The translations under genes and the position numbers were made by a program. The notes under the pieces were generated by a model. That model was not told the origin of the DNA and searched no databases. It was given only the letters and a program-made list of their open reading frames with translations. Source: Corallochytrium limacisporum (taxonomy: Eukaryota; Opisthokonta). From it: a stretch of DNA of 64,000 nt. Shown here in pieces: positions 47,645 to 59,900 of the stretch. Positions within the stretch are counted from its first letter, which is position 1. Each line of letters begins with the position of its first letter. Where the stretch lies: assembly GCA_002811645.1 (NCBI GenBank), contig PDIP01000003.1, forward strand, positions 545,739-609,738, read 5' to 3'.

Positions 47645-50600
47645 TTTGTGTTTTTGAAATGGGGCAATTTCTCCTAGACCATCTCATGTATGGCTACGTG
47701 GTTAACATATTGGATCGGTTGGTGAATTGTCCCACTTTGAAGTCTGTCGAACATGTCTACTCTCCAGTTTAAGGAACGGTGCCGCATTAATACCACAGTG
47801 AAGAACAGTTGGCGATACATGATTACTTCATTTCAGAGAAACACTGTTGCAGTATTCTAAGGATGTCGACATTGCTGTACATTGCTCTACGAGACCACAG
47901 CATGAGAGATGAAGTCGTAAGGTGCTACCAACCGATGTATCAATACCGAGAGTGCTGTCTGTATTGTGAGGTTCAGGATTCCGGCACCTTTCCCCCCTCA
48001 CTCCCGGGCTTCGAGGGAGTTCTAAGTGCCCATTCTTGCCTCACTTCTAGTACTCCACTAGCCAGCATAGGGACTCAGGGCAAGAGAGTGCGCTGTTCAT
48101 GGGGCTGTACTTTGCGTAGCACATGAATGTGTGAGAGATGTCCACCTTCTGTTTCGCCCAAGGGGCCATACTGAATATTGAGGCATATGCCATCTTCTTT
48201 TCAGTGAAGTAAGGACGCAGGACTGCGGGAGGTTGTGCTGGAAACGGGCACTGAAAGTATATTGTATACACTAAATTCACTGATGTTTTCGGTTATGATA
48301 TTCCTTGGTGTGGCCCCTGTCCGGTAGTATGTTCGGAGTCAGTTAACACTACACTCGGACATACTACTGGGATCGGAGACACCGCTTTGTTCGCTCACAC
48401 CTGCTTTGCATGGATTGATGGCGGACTCATATGAAACATCCATGCATTTAGAGTTTGGCTGTGCGTATGGTTTGAATGGATAACATTCGGCTGCCGCTGC
48501 TCTTTGTCACCTGTTTCACTGTACCGTGTTGCGTCGCGGTCAGTGATGGTATGGAGTCATTCACCAATTGCCACAGAGGCACCATAGGTATGCCTCATAG
48601 AGTGCACCTGACCGGGCCTTGTGGTGAGTCAATAGTACGTGGGGTACATGTACATGCTATTGCAAAAGGCACCTTGATCAGGACAAATGCAGGCATGCAG
48701 ATATCCATGATAAGTGCTTTGTGCAGGATAAAGGATTACTCTCATCCCTTCCTCACTAGATGCTCACTGACCACTACGAGTTACTGAGTAGTATCTCGTT
48801 TCAATGCGAGAAGGTTGGCGATGTTAGTTGTTTTGATCGGGGCGTCGACCTCCATCGAACCATTTACTTCCAGCTTGTCAGGCAAAGAAACTTAGAAAAA
48901 GATGGCGCCGTCCCCTTCCGAATGATCAGTCAATATCAAAGAGCAACAAATCGGTTACGTATTTATGTGTGTGGGCAGCAAGACAAGGATCATGAGATTG
49001 GTACCGCCGATCGGTCGCTTTCGAGATGCCCTCCGACACTCTGCGCGCGGAGTGGCCGGTTCATATGTATTAGAATCCCTTAATTTGTCCCTGGACCTGC
49101 GGGGAACACGAAAAGGACCATCCTGTGCGTCAATGTAAGAATACACCATCCAGACAACCACAGGCCGCGATGATGGTGTCCTCTAATTGTGACTATGCGT
49201 CACTGGCCTATGATGCACATGGACATCATCTATGTGGTGCACTGTGTGTTGACAAAGACTGTCAAATTTCCATGTGGCACCTATTTAGAGAGCCTAACTG
49301 TGGCAATATGCGGATAATCTGAGGCTGTCGCTACGGTTGGATGGCATTTTGGCCCTCATGTATACTCTTCAAGTCATCAAGTCGAACGGTCCTCACTCTA
49401 TGCCACAACGGACGAGAGGATCGACGGTTCATCATAGCGAAGTGTATTCTGCGAATCTCTCTCTTTCGCTTTTATAGAACCCTTCGCATCCGAAGTCAGT
49501 AACTGTGATAGTGATAGACGAATGTGGCTTAGAAAGAAGTGGCGGGCATGCGCATGATTTCGACCAGGTTAGTAAAGGTCAAAGATCCCGTATTTTCAAC
49601 AGGAGCGCAGTTTAGTACATGCACCGGCGCTCTCCAAATGTGGTCTTGGGGGACCGGCAACAAGGGCTTCTCTCACAAGGAATCGGTTCTTCAAGAGAAC
49701 GGAGTATACTAAGTGATGGTGGTCTCCAGTCGCTTCTGACCGCCATCTCTGGGAACCTTTCGCGAATGCTACAGTTCACCAGTGGCTAATGTGAGGCAAT
49801 AACTCAGTCACAGTAGTAGGGGGAGAATGAAGGGTTGTCAGCTAGTAACAGCGTCGTGTGGAATAGTAACGTCACAACTCACAGCATCCTCGTGGGTTAA
49901 CAATGATGCACATAATTGCATATTGCGGTATAGCTGAGCAGTGCTGAGTGGGAAGGATACTTCAGTGGCCGACAAGAAACCGATAGTAATGCCGTTCTCC
50001 TGGCTTTCTGGGTGGTGGGTTTGTTGGGTGTAAAACCTGCCACCATCTTTGTCCCAGTCAGGGATTTCGTTGAATATGAGATGGTCACGGAAGCGTCCCA
50101 AGTGCCATCATATATTTCACAGCAGAGTGGATAGCTCGTATATGAGATGGTGATCGGCTTCTCTCACACCACACCGCCCGCTTCACCACAAGGGGGGCGG
50201 CGTATGGAGTCCATGTTTGTCGGCGCCTGTCCATTCCGGTGGCTTCTTTTCGTTCCTCTTCGTGCGGATAAGGAGAGAATGTATCTTTCACCAATACCAG
50301 GTTTTTCCAGTTGGTAGGCGCGGTATACTAAGAAGAAAAGAACATCATCAGAGGGACGCATACGAAAAAACACATACCGCATTGACCCCAGAGATCTTTG
50401 AAACCGGTAACCAACATACCCACCCGACGAAACCCACCAAATACATTCACTATGAAGAAATGGGTTCTAGCCAATCAGAGCACTCTAAACTTGCGCACTG
50501 ATGATTCGAATTCGCTTCCAAAGAGAGCAATTATCTCAATGATGGGCCCGGTTTTAGTGATTACTCTTGCGAGTGGGCGGGCGTACCCTATTTATATACT

Positions 50601-51488
50601 CACTGTTAATGGAGAGCGGTTGCTCACACTTCTTCCATTTTCTCGAAGGAACCACGGAGACCGATGTATTACTACACTGTCATAGTGGCTTGTCCTCTTT
50701 TCCGCTCCTGCCAAATATTTGTGCCCTCGTGAAAGATCAAACATCCTCTGCACCGTTGAACAGCATCTCTTCACGTTTTGCGAACGCTGAGCTTGCTCTT
50801 TCCAATACGCAATAGCATGCGCGCAGACAAACTACTATTGACACGTCATGATAGCAAGCGGTTGCGCAACACTGAGGGGAATTTCAGCGAGCATCGGACA
50901 ACTATGTACTAAATGAACCATAAAGTTCAATAAACCCCACCTACAAACTTTAGAGCGTCCCAAAATGTGCTATCGCAGAAGACCCGCCACAGAAAGAAGC
51001 TCTTGCGGTACCTTGTACGGTTGGCGGGGCATACTATGTACTCTGGGGTCTTGCTTCCGTCACTCACATAAGCGGCAGTAGGTGGGGTGACCAGTCACAT
51101 TCCAGACGCAGAGTGACGCGATTTGGAAAGGGACTACATGTCACAGAGTGTTTTCCCATTGTTTCAATATAGTGAACGTCGCAGCCAATCACCAAAGACA
51201 GCCGTGATGTCTCTGACTGGCTCCTAACGATAAGCCGTTGTTAGGACTATGCGAAAGCCGTCTCGAGAATCAGTCGGGGTGGACAGGGATGAGTAATTTC
51301 CGGCCTGAACCCAAAATCAAAAATTCAATATATTGGGGAGTAGGAAGCCCCGCCATTCTCATAGACAGTACACGAACTGGTCATCCTGAAAAGTATTGAT
51401 TATATACATATATTCTGAATGTAAAGGGATGTAAAATTCATGTGTTGGTGATGGGGTTAGTAGTCATAGATACAAAATCAAACGTGCT
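47645..51488. other. 3.8-kb region with no supported gene, between the permease and MET10 genes
   Basis: The longest gene-free stretch of the window. It is the 5' flank of the permease gene and the 3' flank of MET10. Open frames are short (up to 107 codons) on both strands. The only one with any protein-like character is 48476-48787 (+, ATG start, 103 codons), whose first 22 residues are hydrophobic (RLPLLFVTCFTVPCCVAV) like a signal peptide. I do not call it. I found no tRNA, 5S, U-snRNA or transposon signature, and no strong tandem repeat. Confidence 0.55.
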
Positions 51489-54400
51489 CTAGTAGACCTC
51501 CAGAATGTATCGGCCGTCTTCCTTGAGCTCTTCAATACGTTCGTCGGCCGAGTCTTCAGTGTAACCGTGCTCAACAAATGCTGTGACAAGAGCATCTTTG
51601 ACATCAGGTACAGGCCAGGTGGGACCGCACAAGTAGAAGTATCCATTCTCTTCCTGTAGATAAGAATATATCATATCGGCGTCCTCCTTAATCTTGTGCT
51701 GAATATAGACCTTGTGCTTCTGGTCACGAGAGAAAGCCAGACCTAGGCGAGAGACCACACCGGCCATTAAATAGGCCTCCAGCTCCTCCCCGTACAGATA
51801 CTCGTCACGACGGTGACGGGAACCGAAGTACAGAACAACCGGTCCTATCTCGTGTCCTTGGGACAGCTGATAAGCGCGCTCCTCGATGAAGGCACGGAAC
51901 GGTGCCATACCAGTTCCCAGCCCAGACATAACAATGGGCTGACTTGGAGTATCAGGCAGTCGCATAACGGAGCTCTTGATACTCACCGTAACCTGAGTGC
52001 CAGGCTTCAGAGATTCGAGGTATCGTGTGCATTGACCCTTGCGCTGGCCACGAGAGTTCTCCCACTCGACAGTCACCACAAGCAGATGCACACTATCGGG
52101 GTGCATGTTCATGCTGGAGGCGATGGAGTAGTGGCGAGGCTTGGTGGGGGGAATAATGGACAGCAGATCCTCCACCTCAGGGCGAGCACTCTTGAACTCA
52201 CGGATAACATCGGCGAAAGTGTAGGTGTCCTCTTGACGCTTCATGAACTCGGCCTTGCCAGCATCGGATGCGAGGTACATTAAAGCTTTTGCCTCTTCGG
52301 GGTCCTTTGCAAACTCACTTAGGGCTCCATAGAATCCCTTGGTGACCTTACCGAACAGGTCTAGAACCTGCACGAACCACTGTAAAGTGGTGCGAGTCTC
52401 TCCATAACCAGGGTGGTCAAACTGTTCACCCTCGAGCTGGATTAGCTCTTCGGCAGGAATGCCCAGTTCGTCCAAGAACTCATGGACCTCTTCTTCGTCA
52501 TTGTGGCCGTAAACGCCCAGTGCATCACCAATCTGATACTTCAAACCAGTGCCACGGATATCAAATTCCATGTGGAAGACGTTACGATCGTAGTTGACTG
52601 AAGTCAGCCGCTTGTTGCAAGTGGTAGTCACCAAGAAAGTTTCCTCCTTCACGCTGGGGCGAGTCACCTTCTTGGTTTCGTAGGCGTCAGGGAACATCAG
52701 GCGCCAGGAGGCTTCATCACGTGTAAGCTTCTGATTACCGAGGGTCTCAAATCCATCAGCCACGGCCTCCATGGACGATGTAACATGGAATGGAAGCGAG
52801 GTCTTCTGCTCGGTCTTCAGCGAGGCCCACTCTGCTGGCAGAGACAGCGTAGCCATCGAGCCCCATACCATCCAAGAGTAGGACAAAGCGTTTGTAGGCT
52901 CCCAATCGACCATCAGCTCCTCAGCAATGGCAGCATCGAACTCAGCCGTAAGCACATTCAGATTGGCACCCTTCCACAATTTCAGCACAATAACGCGCAG
53001 GCACAGGTCGTAGATCTGCTGGTTCATGTCACCGTCCTTGAGGCCAAGACGGGAGGCAATATCGATCAGGTTAACAGCCACGACCGAGATATTCCGCGTG
53101 GTGAGGGAGATCTTGGATTCTTCACTAAGGGTCTCCTCTAGCACGGTATTCAGATTCTCAGAGGCATCCTCCATGACGACACAAAGGGCGCCGTTGTTCT
53201 TCACCGATTCCACAATACCCGGAAGTTTGGTCATGGAAGACTTAGTCACTGCCACAACTGTGTTCTGCAGCACAGTCTCGCTGCTTAAGGGTTTCTTGTC
53301 GCTCATGTAAATCTGTACAGACTTCACACCGCCGACTGGGGTGAATTGATGGTGACGCTGCAGCAGCTTCACATTTTCATTGCCCACAGAAGAAACGAAG
53401 TTCATGATGCCATATCCAGTATCATTTAGGAAGGATTCATCGCTGACTACCAGTAGGCTGTCGTGGTCCACCCGAGAAATCTTGGTGCTGCGATCAGAGC
53501 CGAGCACAACAGCATCCTTGTTTTTGATGCCCATGCCAGCCAGCAGAGCACTGGCATTGCTGGGGGCAAAGAACTCACCTGCCATGACCTTACGCTTCAC
53601 AACCACGCGTTGCTTCAAGCCAGCCAGGGCCAGTGTGCAGAGACTGAAGAAAGGATTCTGTGCATTCTCACCATCCGCAACATATGCTACTTTGGTTGCC
53701 GTCGCCGGAATGGCAGCCGCGAGTTGAGCGGCGTATCGGTTGTTTCCCAGGCGAACCACGACGACACCGCACTTCTCGCCAAACTTCTCCATGCGCTCGA
53801 ACTCAGACACCAGGATCTTCCAGTGGCGACTGTTTGTGAGAACGACCTTCTCTGCACCTGGATGGCCGTGGTATTCAAATGGCTCATAGGCAGTGCGGAC
53901 GACGCTGCGAAGGTGCTTGAAGACGGTACTGACCGCATCGAACTGACCAGTTTGATCAATCTGTGCCACGTGTAGGTTCCGCACCTTGCGCTCGAATAGA
54001 GCAGAAATTTCGTGAGCAGCCAGCACAGAGGCAGTAGAAGCCTCATTGGCCACGTTCAGGCCATCGAAGACGTGAATGACCGGGGTCCTGCACACCATGG
54101 AGATCAGACTGGCTGCAATACCAATGTCATGGGCTTCTTGAACGCTGGTAGATGTGAGGATGATTGGGCGAGCCTCGGGGGCGAGACCATCGACCAGGGA
54201 AGTAAAGGCGTTTAGGTCTTGATTGATTCCGAAGCAAGAGACGTGAAATACCACTGAGCGTTGCTGCTCAGCCAGCTCCTCGATGACGGGCATCAAATAA
54301 CGGACAGCCTGAGAGTTGGCAATCACTGTGGTAGCAATGCTGCCCTCCTCGGTCAAATCTAGCAGAAACTTTCCTGCACCCACATGCGTGTTGAGGCGGC

Positions 54401-54797
54401 TCACACCGATTGACTTGCCTGTGTCGTTAACAAAACGACCATTAGAGTCGGCAAAGGTCAGCAGGCCCTCACCCACGAAACCCTCAGTGACGACGGGGAA
54501 CAGAAAGACCAGATCGCTGGTCAGGCTGCTCACATACTCAATGATCTGTCCACCAGTAAGGGTGCTCTGGAAGGTCTGGTAGATCTTGCTAGCAGTAGAG
54601 TCCACGGACTTTAGAGACCGAGCGCTTTGTATCTGGGAGGAGGCCCATGCCAACGGAGGGGACGGCTTGCCACTGCCCATACCAAGGGAGATAATACCAT
54701 TGAGTTTGGGAATGCCATCCTTCTGTGGGCTCGGGTCCTTGAGCGGTGAGACTTCAAAGGAGTAGTCTCCGGACTCCACCAATTTGCCTGGGGCCAT
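51489..54797 (-). CDS. MET10: NADPH sulfite reductase flavoprotein alpha subunit (Met10)
   Basis: An 1102-residue fungal-type alpha subunit. The N-terminal about 620 residues are pyruvate:ferredoxin oxidoreductase-like (FLFPVVTEGFVGEG, QEAHDIGIAASLISMVCRTP). The C-terminal part is a ferredoxin-NADP reductase module: an FAD-binding region with RHYSIASS at about residue 886, a connecting helical domain before it, NADPH-binding SGLGTGMAPFRAF at about 955, YFGSRHRRDEYLY, and LCGPTWPVPDV near the end. There is no flavodoxin (FMN) domain. In the fungal layout that domain sits on the beta subunit, as seen in the neighbouring gene. The subunit passes electrons from NADPH through FAD to the beta subunit, reducing sulfite to sulfide. 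It starts at ATG 54797 (MAPGKLVES) and is divergent from MET5. Confidence 0.94.
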   Translation of the reverse strand: MAPGKLVESGDYSFEVSPLKDPSPQKDGIPKLNGIISLGMGSGKPSPPLAWASSQIQSARSLKSVDSTASKIYQTFQSTLTGGQIIEYVSSLTSDLVFLFPVVTEGFVGEGLLTFADSNGRFVNDTGKSIGVSRLNTHVGAGKFLLDLTEEGSIATTVIANSQAVRYLMPVIEELAEQQRSVVFHVSCFGINQDLNAFTSLVDGLAPEARPIILTSTSVQEAHDIGIAASLISMVCRTPVIHVFDGLNVANEASTASVLAAHEISALFERKVRNLHVAQIDQTGQFDAVSTVFKHLRSVVRTAYEPFEYHGHPGAEKVVLTNSRHWKILVSEFERMEKFGEKCGVVVVRLGNNRYAAQLAAAIPATATKVAYVADGENAQNPFFSLCTLALAGLKQRVVVKRKVMAGEFFAPSNASALLAGMGIKNKDAVVLGSDRSTKISRVDHDSLLVVSDESFLNDTGYGIMNFVSSVGNENVKLLQRHHQFTPVGGVKSVQIYMSDKKPLSSETVLQNTVVAVTKSSMTKLPGIVESVKNNGALCVVMEDASENLNTVLEETLSEESKISLTTRNISVVAVNLIDIASRLGLKDGDMNQQIYDLCLRVIVLKLWKGANLNVLTAEFDAAIAEELMVDWEPTNALSYSWMVWGSMATLSLPAEWASLKTEQKTSLPFHVTSSMEAVADGFETLGNQKLTRDEASWRLMFPDAYETKKVTRPSVKEETFLVTTTCNKRLTSVNYDRNVFHMEFDIRGTGLKYQIGDALGVYGHNDEEEVHEFLDELGIPAEELIQLEGEQFDHPGYGETRTTLQWFVQVLDLFGKVTKGFYGALSEFAKDPEEAKALMYLASDAGKAEFMKRQEDTYTFADVIREFKSARPEVEDLLSIIPPTKPRHYSIASSMNMHPDSVHLLVVTVEWENSRGQRKGQCTRYLESLKPGTQVTVSIKSSVMRLPDTPSQPIVMSGLGTGMAPFRAFIEERAYQLSQGHEIGPVVLYFGSRHRRDEYLYGEELEAYLMAGVVSRLGLAFSRDQKHKVYIQHKIKEDADMIYSYLQEENGYFYLCGPTWPVPDVKDALVTAFVEHGYTEDSADERIEELKEDGRYILEVY

Positions 54798-56968
54798 GTT
54801 GAACTAAACCTTAGACTAATCTTAACTAAACACTAAGGCTACGAAAATTGGAAGTATTCGATCCTAGTCTTGATTCCTTTCTACCCGGACTGTCGTTCTT
54901 GAAGTATGTCGCTGTGGTACGAAACATGACCACAGAATGCGATTCAGACCCGTCGTGCATCAGAGGACCCCAAACATAAGCAAAGTCTCCGCAAGTTGAA
55001 CAGAGGCAACTATCAATGAACACATAAGTTGGTTTATGTGGAAGAAATGGACTTCAGTGCCACATATGACCGCTATACAGCCATTTTGACCCCTGCGCTA
55101 CACGCGACGGTGTCGGAGGTCCGGGCTCTCCATTTGAGATTTTAGTGGAGACACTCATGAAAGATATAGTGCATTCAGTATGAAATCAGTGATCCAAATT
55201 CCTGCAAGATGTCCACCCACATCCGAGATCGTGCTGTCAACGTCCGAGTCTCTCAACCCCGGTTTAGTCGACCCTCCCTACGAAACTGAAGAAGAAAACT
55301 TTTTTCTGTCGGAGACTCGGTTCATTCACAATGAACCAAGGTGAGCTACCCGTTTGGCCTAGGGTCGAACTAAAACCTGCTAGCGAGGGGGATCGCTTGC
55401 TACAGCGCGAAGTCTTCCGGCCTCTCACCACAAAATGGCATCGCACCATCACCGTGTCATTGTTTGCATCCAGCAGAGTTCTTCGGATTGCCGCGCCCCC
55501 TCCCCCCGGAGGGGGGCGGGGGTAATTCGCCTAAGGTCACCATTCTATAGTAAATGACTTACCCTTTTTACTGTCTGCAAGGGGACCAACCCCAAAGCCA
55601 GAAGGGGTCGCACCCCTAGACATTCACGAAGCTGAAGGACCAGATTCATACCTGGGCCTTCTCCACATTACCGACATTTTTCTCCAACTCCTCAGGCAGG
55701 GTACATTGTTCCAAACGCAGTGTTTCATTAAATATTACGGATGACACTGAACCAAGGAAGTGATTCAACACCTGGGCCCCGTCATTTAATATTCTTTCCT
55801 TTTCTCTTGTTGCACGCGGGGAGAGTCATTGACAGTGTAGCAAAGTACATTCACTATGCAATCGGACCTTTGGCAATGGAACCAGAGGGTGACAACCTCA
55901 GGTGATCCACCGCCCATGCTCCGCACTGTGCGCCCATGTCCGTAAGCCACAGAAACGTCTCCGGGGCTCGATTGGTAAGAACTTGCGATAGAAACAGTAA
56001 AGTAAGTCTATTCCCTTGTGAGGGATGTGTAATGTGTGGTAAGACGCGTGTTTTAGCATGGCAGTTGGATGTACGGCATACATGCTTCTCACACTGATGA
56101 TAAGGTCAAGTGAGAGCGAGCACAGCTGCAGTGAACTTCCGGAGCGCGATAAACAGTACTTTGGTGCGTGCTACGGAGAAGCCGATGGCCGTCATCAACC
56201 AATCGCTGACGGTGCCTATGAGTGAGACACCGTCTGAAAAGCTGTGATACATTGCAACTGTGGAGTTGGTGTTAATGTACGTGGCTGAGTTGGCGATCGT
56301 CTTCCCTTGTCGGGCCTCTGGTCGGGGCAGCGCGACGGGTAAGATTTCGACGGGCCCCACTTCAAACGGCAGACCAACCACATAATTTGCTAGTGGATTG
56401 AAGATCTTACGATAGCCAAATGGCTTTACAACGACGTAGGGGGATGGGGGGATTGGGGAGAAGACTTCTGTATGATCATCAGACCGTTCTCCGGTATGTT
56501 TTATACCGAGAACCAACTCCGTAGGTAGAGTACCGGGGGCTAAATTTAGAGAGCTGGGTGGCTGGCACACGCGACCGGGTAAGAGAATTGTGTCCGAGTC
56601 CCTCTCTGGCCCACCAACGCGCGGTTTTGCGGCTGTTTTGGAGACCTCCCTCTGCTCTCGATGCTCACTTCAGAGGGCTTAGGGCGGTGATCAGTGTGGG
56701 GTCCACGGAACTTTCCAAATATTATCGGCAACAAGATGAGCAGCGAGGGAAAAGGTGACACTTTTGATTGTGCCTTTCCTTGCGAAACTGGTAGCATGGT
56801 TAAGTAGTAATATCCGCCCATTGAGTGGTGCGACGATGTGCCGTTGGTGATCTTACACTGGCGGCGTAGTTGCAGTCCCGACATAGAGGTAGAAAAGAAC
56901 ATTCGTGTATTAGACTCAGCATACAACGTACAACTGTAAACCCGACGTATCAACGATCAAGGCACAAA
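54798..56968. other. Shared 5' region of MET10 and MET5, probable bidirectional promoter
   Basis: 2.2 kb between the head-to-head sulfite reductase genes. No gene is supported. A minus-strand frame of 154 codons (56106-56570) has no ATG near its start. I saw no CACGTG (Cbf1) site on reading through. A GC palindrome lies at 55494-55518. The interval is a natural place for shared sulfur control, but no known site is evident. Confidence 0.55.
55494..55518. repeat. GC-only inverted repeat in the MET10/MET5 promoter region
   Basis: Left arm CGCCCCCTCC (55494-55503), four C as loop, right arm GGAGGGGGGCG (55508-55518), with one extra G. It could form a strong hairpin or a G-quadruplex together with the GGGGG that follows. 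It resembles poly-G/poly-C tracts in other 5' regions of this window. Confidence 0.85.
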
Positions 56969-59900
56969 ATGGCGCCCGCAAGCATCGACACAGGTGTGAC
57001 CACCACCGGTTTGGGGGTGCTCTTACAGGCCCTAACTAAGACAGAGGGTTCCACAGTGTTCTATACGTCGAAGCAGTACAATGCCTCTGCGGCAATCCAA
57101 TGTTCTAGTCGAAATGTCGACTTCCGTGAGCATGACCCCCTGCTCACTGCTGCTCAGGAGCAGCTTGCCAATTCCGCCATTTGCGTGAAGGCTGTTCTGG
57201 GTAGCTCACAGCTTCGCGAAAGTCTGCCTTTTCTGACATCATTCGCTCAGTCCCGGTCTTCTATGGTCTTTGTTGCTGTGGCAGATAACCTGGACGACGT
57301 GCAGTCCTTGGCACAGGACACTTCCTTTAAGCGTGCGGGGGTGTCCTTAGTAGTCCCCAACGGTGACATTCAGGAGATCTATGACATGACCGTGATTGTC
57401 CAGGCCTTTGCCATCCAGGCCAAGACTCCGGTAGCCATTGTTCTCGAGCGTGCTGTGCTCTTTGAAAGCATCGGTGTAGCGGCGGTTTCGCCTACCATTC
57501 AGGTCGCGGACCTCGTCGTTGAGACAACAGAGGAGAAGCAGGGTGTTTCTACCTCTGCTGTTGGCGCTTACAATCTCAGTTTCCGGGACACTGGCGACAG
57601 CAGTGCGGTGATCGCCGCTTATGTGCAGGTGGCTGATGCCTTTGCCAACGTCACCGGCCGCTCCTACGCTACGGTCGAAACTGTACGCGCTGCCACTTCT
57701 ACGGCCAATGTCGCGGTGGCTGTAGCTCCCGTGGCTGAGGTTGTCAAGTCTCAAAGCAGTGATTTCTCCGTGGTGGCCATCCGGGTTGCACAGCCTCTGG
57801 CTTTGCAGACTGAATCTTTCGAGGCTGCTGAGCAGATTGCTATTCTCACCAACGGCGAGGATGCTTCCAGTGCTCTCTACGTTGATTTTCTGGAGGCCAG
57901 TGACGATCTACCCGCGCACATTGTTACACTGAATGTTACCGGTTCTGACCTTGTCCAGTCTCGCCGCGCGCTGACAATCACTGAGGAAGGCCTGACCGTG
58001 CAGGGAGATGAAGAGTTCTCCGAGGAGCCTGCTGAGGTAGCCTCTTCCCTGGTTCGTGTCTTCAGTAGTGACACAAAGCGCTTGAATGCTGTCCTGGAAT
58101 TGATCGTCGATCTCTCTCGCGTCGTACTCGGTACCCCTGCGCGTGCACTGACCCAGAGCGCTTCCGACGGGTCTGCGGTTCTATACAGTGGCATTGTCAA
58201 ACTCGGCAATGATAGCAACGTAAACAGCACTGATTTCGCTGCCCGTGCTACTGTTGACGTCGCCCTTGACCCTGCTGCCCTTGAGAAGACTGTGCGCTTC
58301 AGTGGCCTCGTGGAGTCTCCGAGACTAGTGGTATTCGGTGTTGCTTCCAATGCGCTAGATTCTGCCCTCGCCTCGGATGTGAAGGGGGCTCTGTGCTCTG
58401 CCTACACCAAGATCGGTGCATCTACAGGTGATGACCTGTCCCTTGTTGCAGCATTTATCTACGCACAGGTCGTCGACGAGGAAGCCCGCACCCGCTGCCT
58501 CGCCAGTCTGACCGCAGCCGTGGATGCTCTGGAGCAGGACATTGCAGCTGCCCTGCCCAAAAGCATACCCGGTGCCTGGAAGCAGAAGTTTGGCACTGTC
58601 CCTGTACCCCAGAAGACCTTTGTTGCCCAGAAGAACGTGAGTGCAACAGATTCCACTGGCACTGGCGAGCGCCCTCACCCATATCTTGAGGTGCTGGGCC
58701 ACGTCACCGGTTCCAAGAAGATTGACACGGAATCGCAATTACACTCTGCCATTGGAAAGTCATTGGCTGCACAGCAGGCCCGCGAGGACCTTTTGACGGC
58801 TGTCCGTCAGACTCTGCGGGACGCAGAGGATGACATCGCTGAGGACACTAAGACTGTACTCGGGGAGTACCTAGCAGGAGCGGCCATTGGCCGTAGTGAG
58901 GAACTACTTTCCAAGATTGCAGGTCTGCCGGACCGTGAGCAGTTCTCTGCCATTGATGATCTTGCCAAGAACCTGGAGGACGGTGTTCTGGATGGTAAGC
59001 ACAAATGGCTAGTCCTAGACATGGGGAAGACCACCGATACCATGGCACTGAGTGCCGTGAATTCCTTCCTAAGTAGCCGCTGCGAGCTGAACCTGCTGAT
59101 AGTAGACACTGATCTGTACTCTGGTAAGCGCCACCGCCGCACTCGCGACATTGGGCTATACGCCATGCAGTATGGCAATGCCTATGTTGCCAGTATCGCT
59201 ATGTATGCCTCTTACACGCAGACCATGGAGGCTCTAGCCGAAGCCCAGACCTTCCACGGTCCTTCTGTCGTCCTGGCCTACTACCCCGCCGCCAAGGAGG
59301 GACAGATTGAGACTCTCAAGCGCACCAAAGAGGCCATTGACAACGGTTGGGTTCCTTTGTATCGTTGGAACCCGGAGCAGGAGTCTCCGTTTACTCTAGA
59401 CACAGAACAAAACCGCACTGAGATCCAGCAATTCCTGGATCGGTTCAATCACCTCTCTCTGCTCTCCAAGACCGAGGCTTCTTTCCCATCTGCCATTGAT
59501 GGTAGCGTGGACAAAAGTTACAAGTCAGCTCGGAACGCAGAGCTTGCTCGTGCAAAGCAGTCTTTCGATGGTCTTCTGTCTGGTATGAACCATGACCCGG
59601 TCACCATCCTTTACGGTTCCGACGGCGGTAACGCGGAAAAGGTTGCCTTTTCTTTGACAAAGAAGTTAAAGAGCTCGGGTGTCCCCACTGTTTGCATCCC
59701 CGCTGATGACTTTGACGCGGCTGACCTATCCAACCTGAAGCGCCTGGTTATTATCCTAGCAACTGCAGGTCAGGGTGAGTACACTATGAACTCAAAAGAA
59801 TTTGGCAAGGCAGTTGCTAGCATGGACGAGAGTCTGGAGAATGTAGAGACTGCGATCTTTGGCTTGGGTGACCGCCACTACTGGCCGGGCAAAGATGGTG

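Noticed and set aside
50468-50520. tRNA-like string with TAGCC...GAGCAC and ATTCGAATT
   Set aside because: The D loop is too short, spacing between arms is wrong, and stems do not pair.
56282-56293. A-box-like TGGCTGAGTTGG on the plus strand
   Set aside because: No matching B box or acceptor stem follows within tRNA distance.
56106-56570. Minus-strand frame of 154 codons between MET10 and MET5
   Set aside because: Begins with GTG, has no ATG in its first half and matches no family I know. It could be a fragment, but the evidence is too weak.
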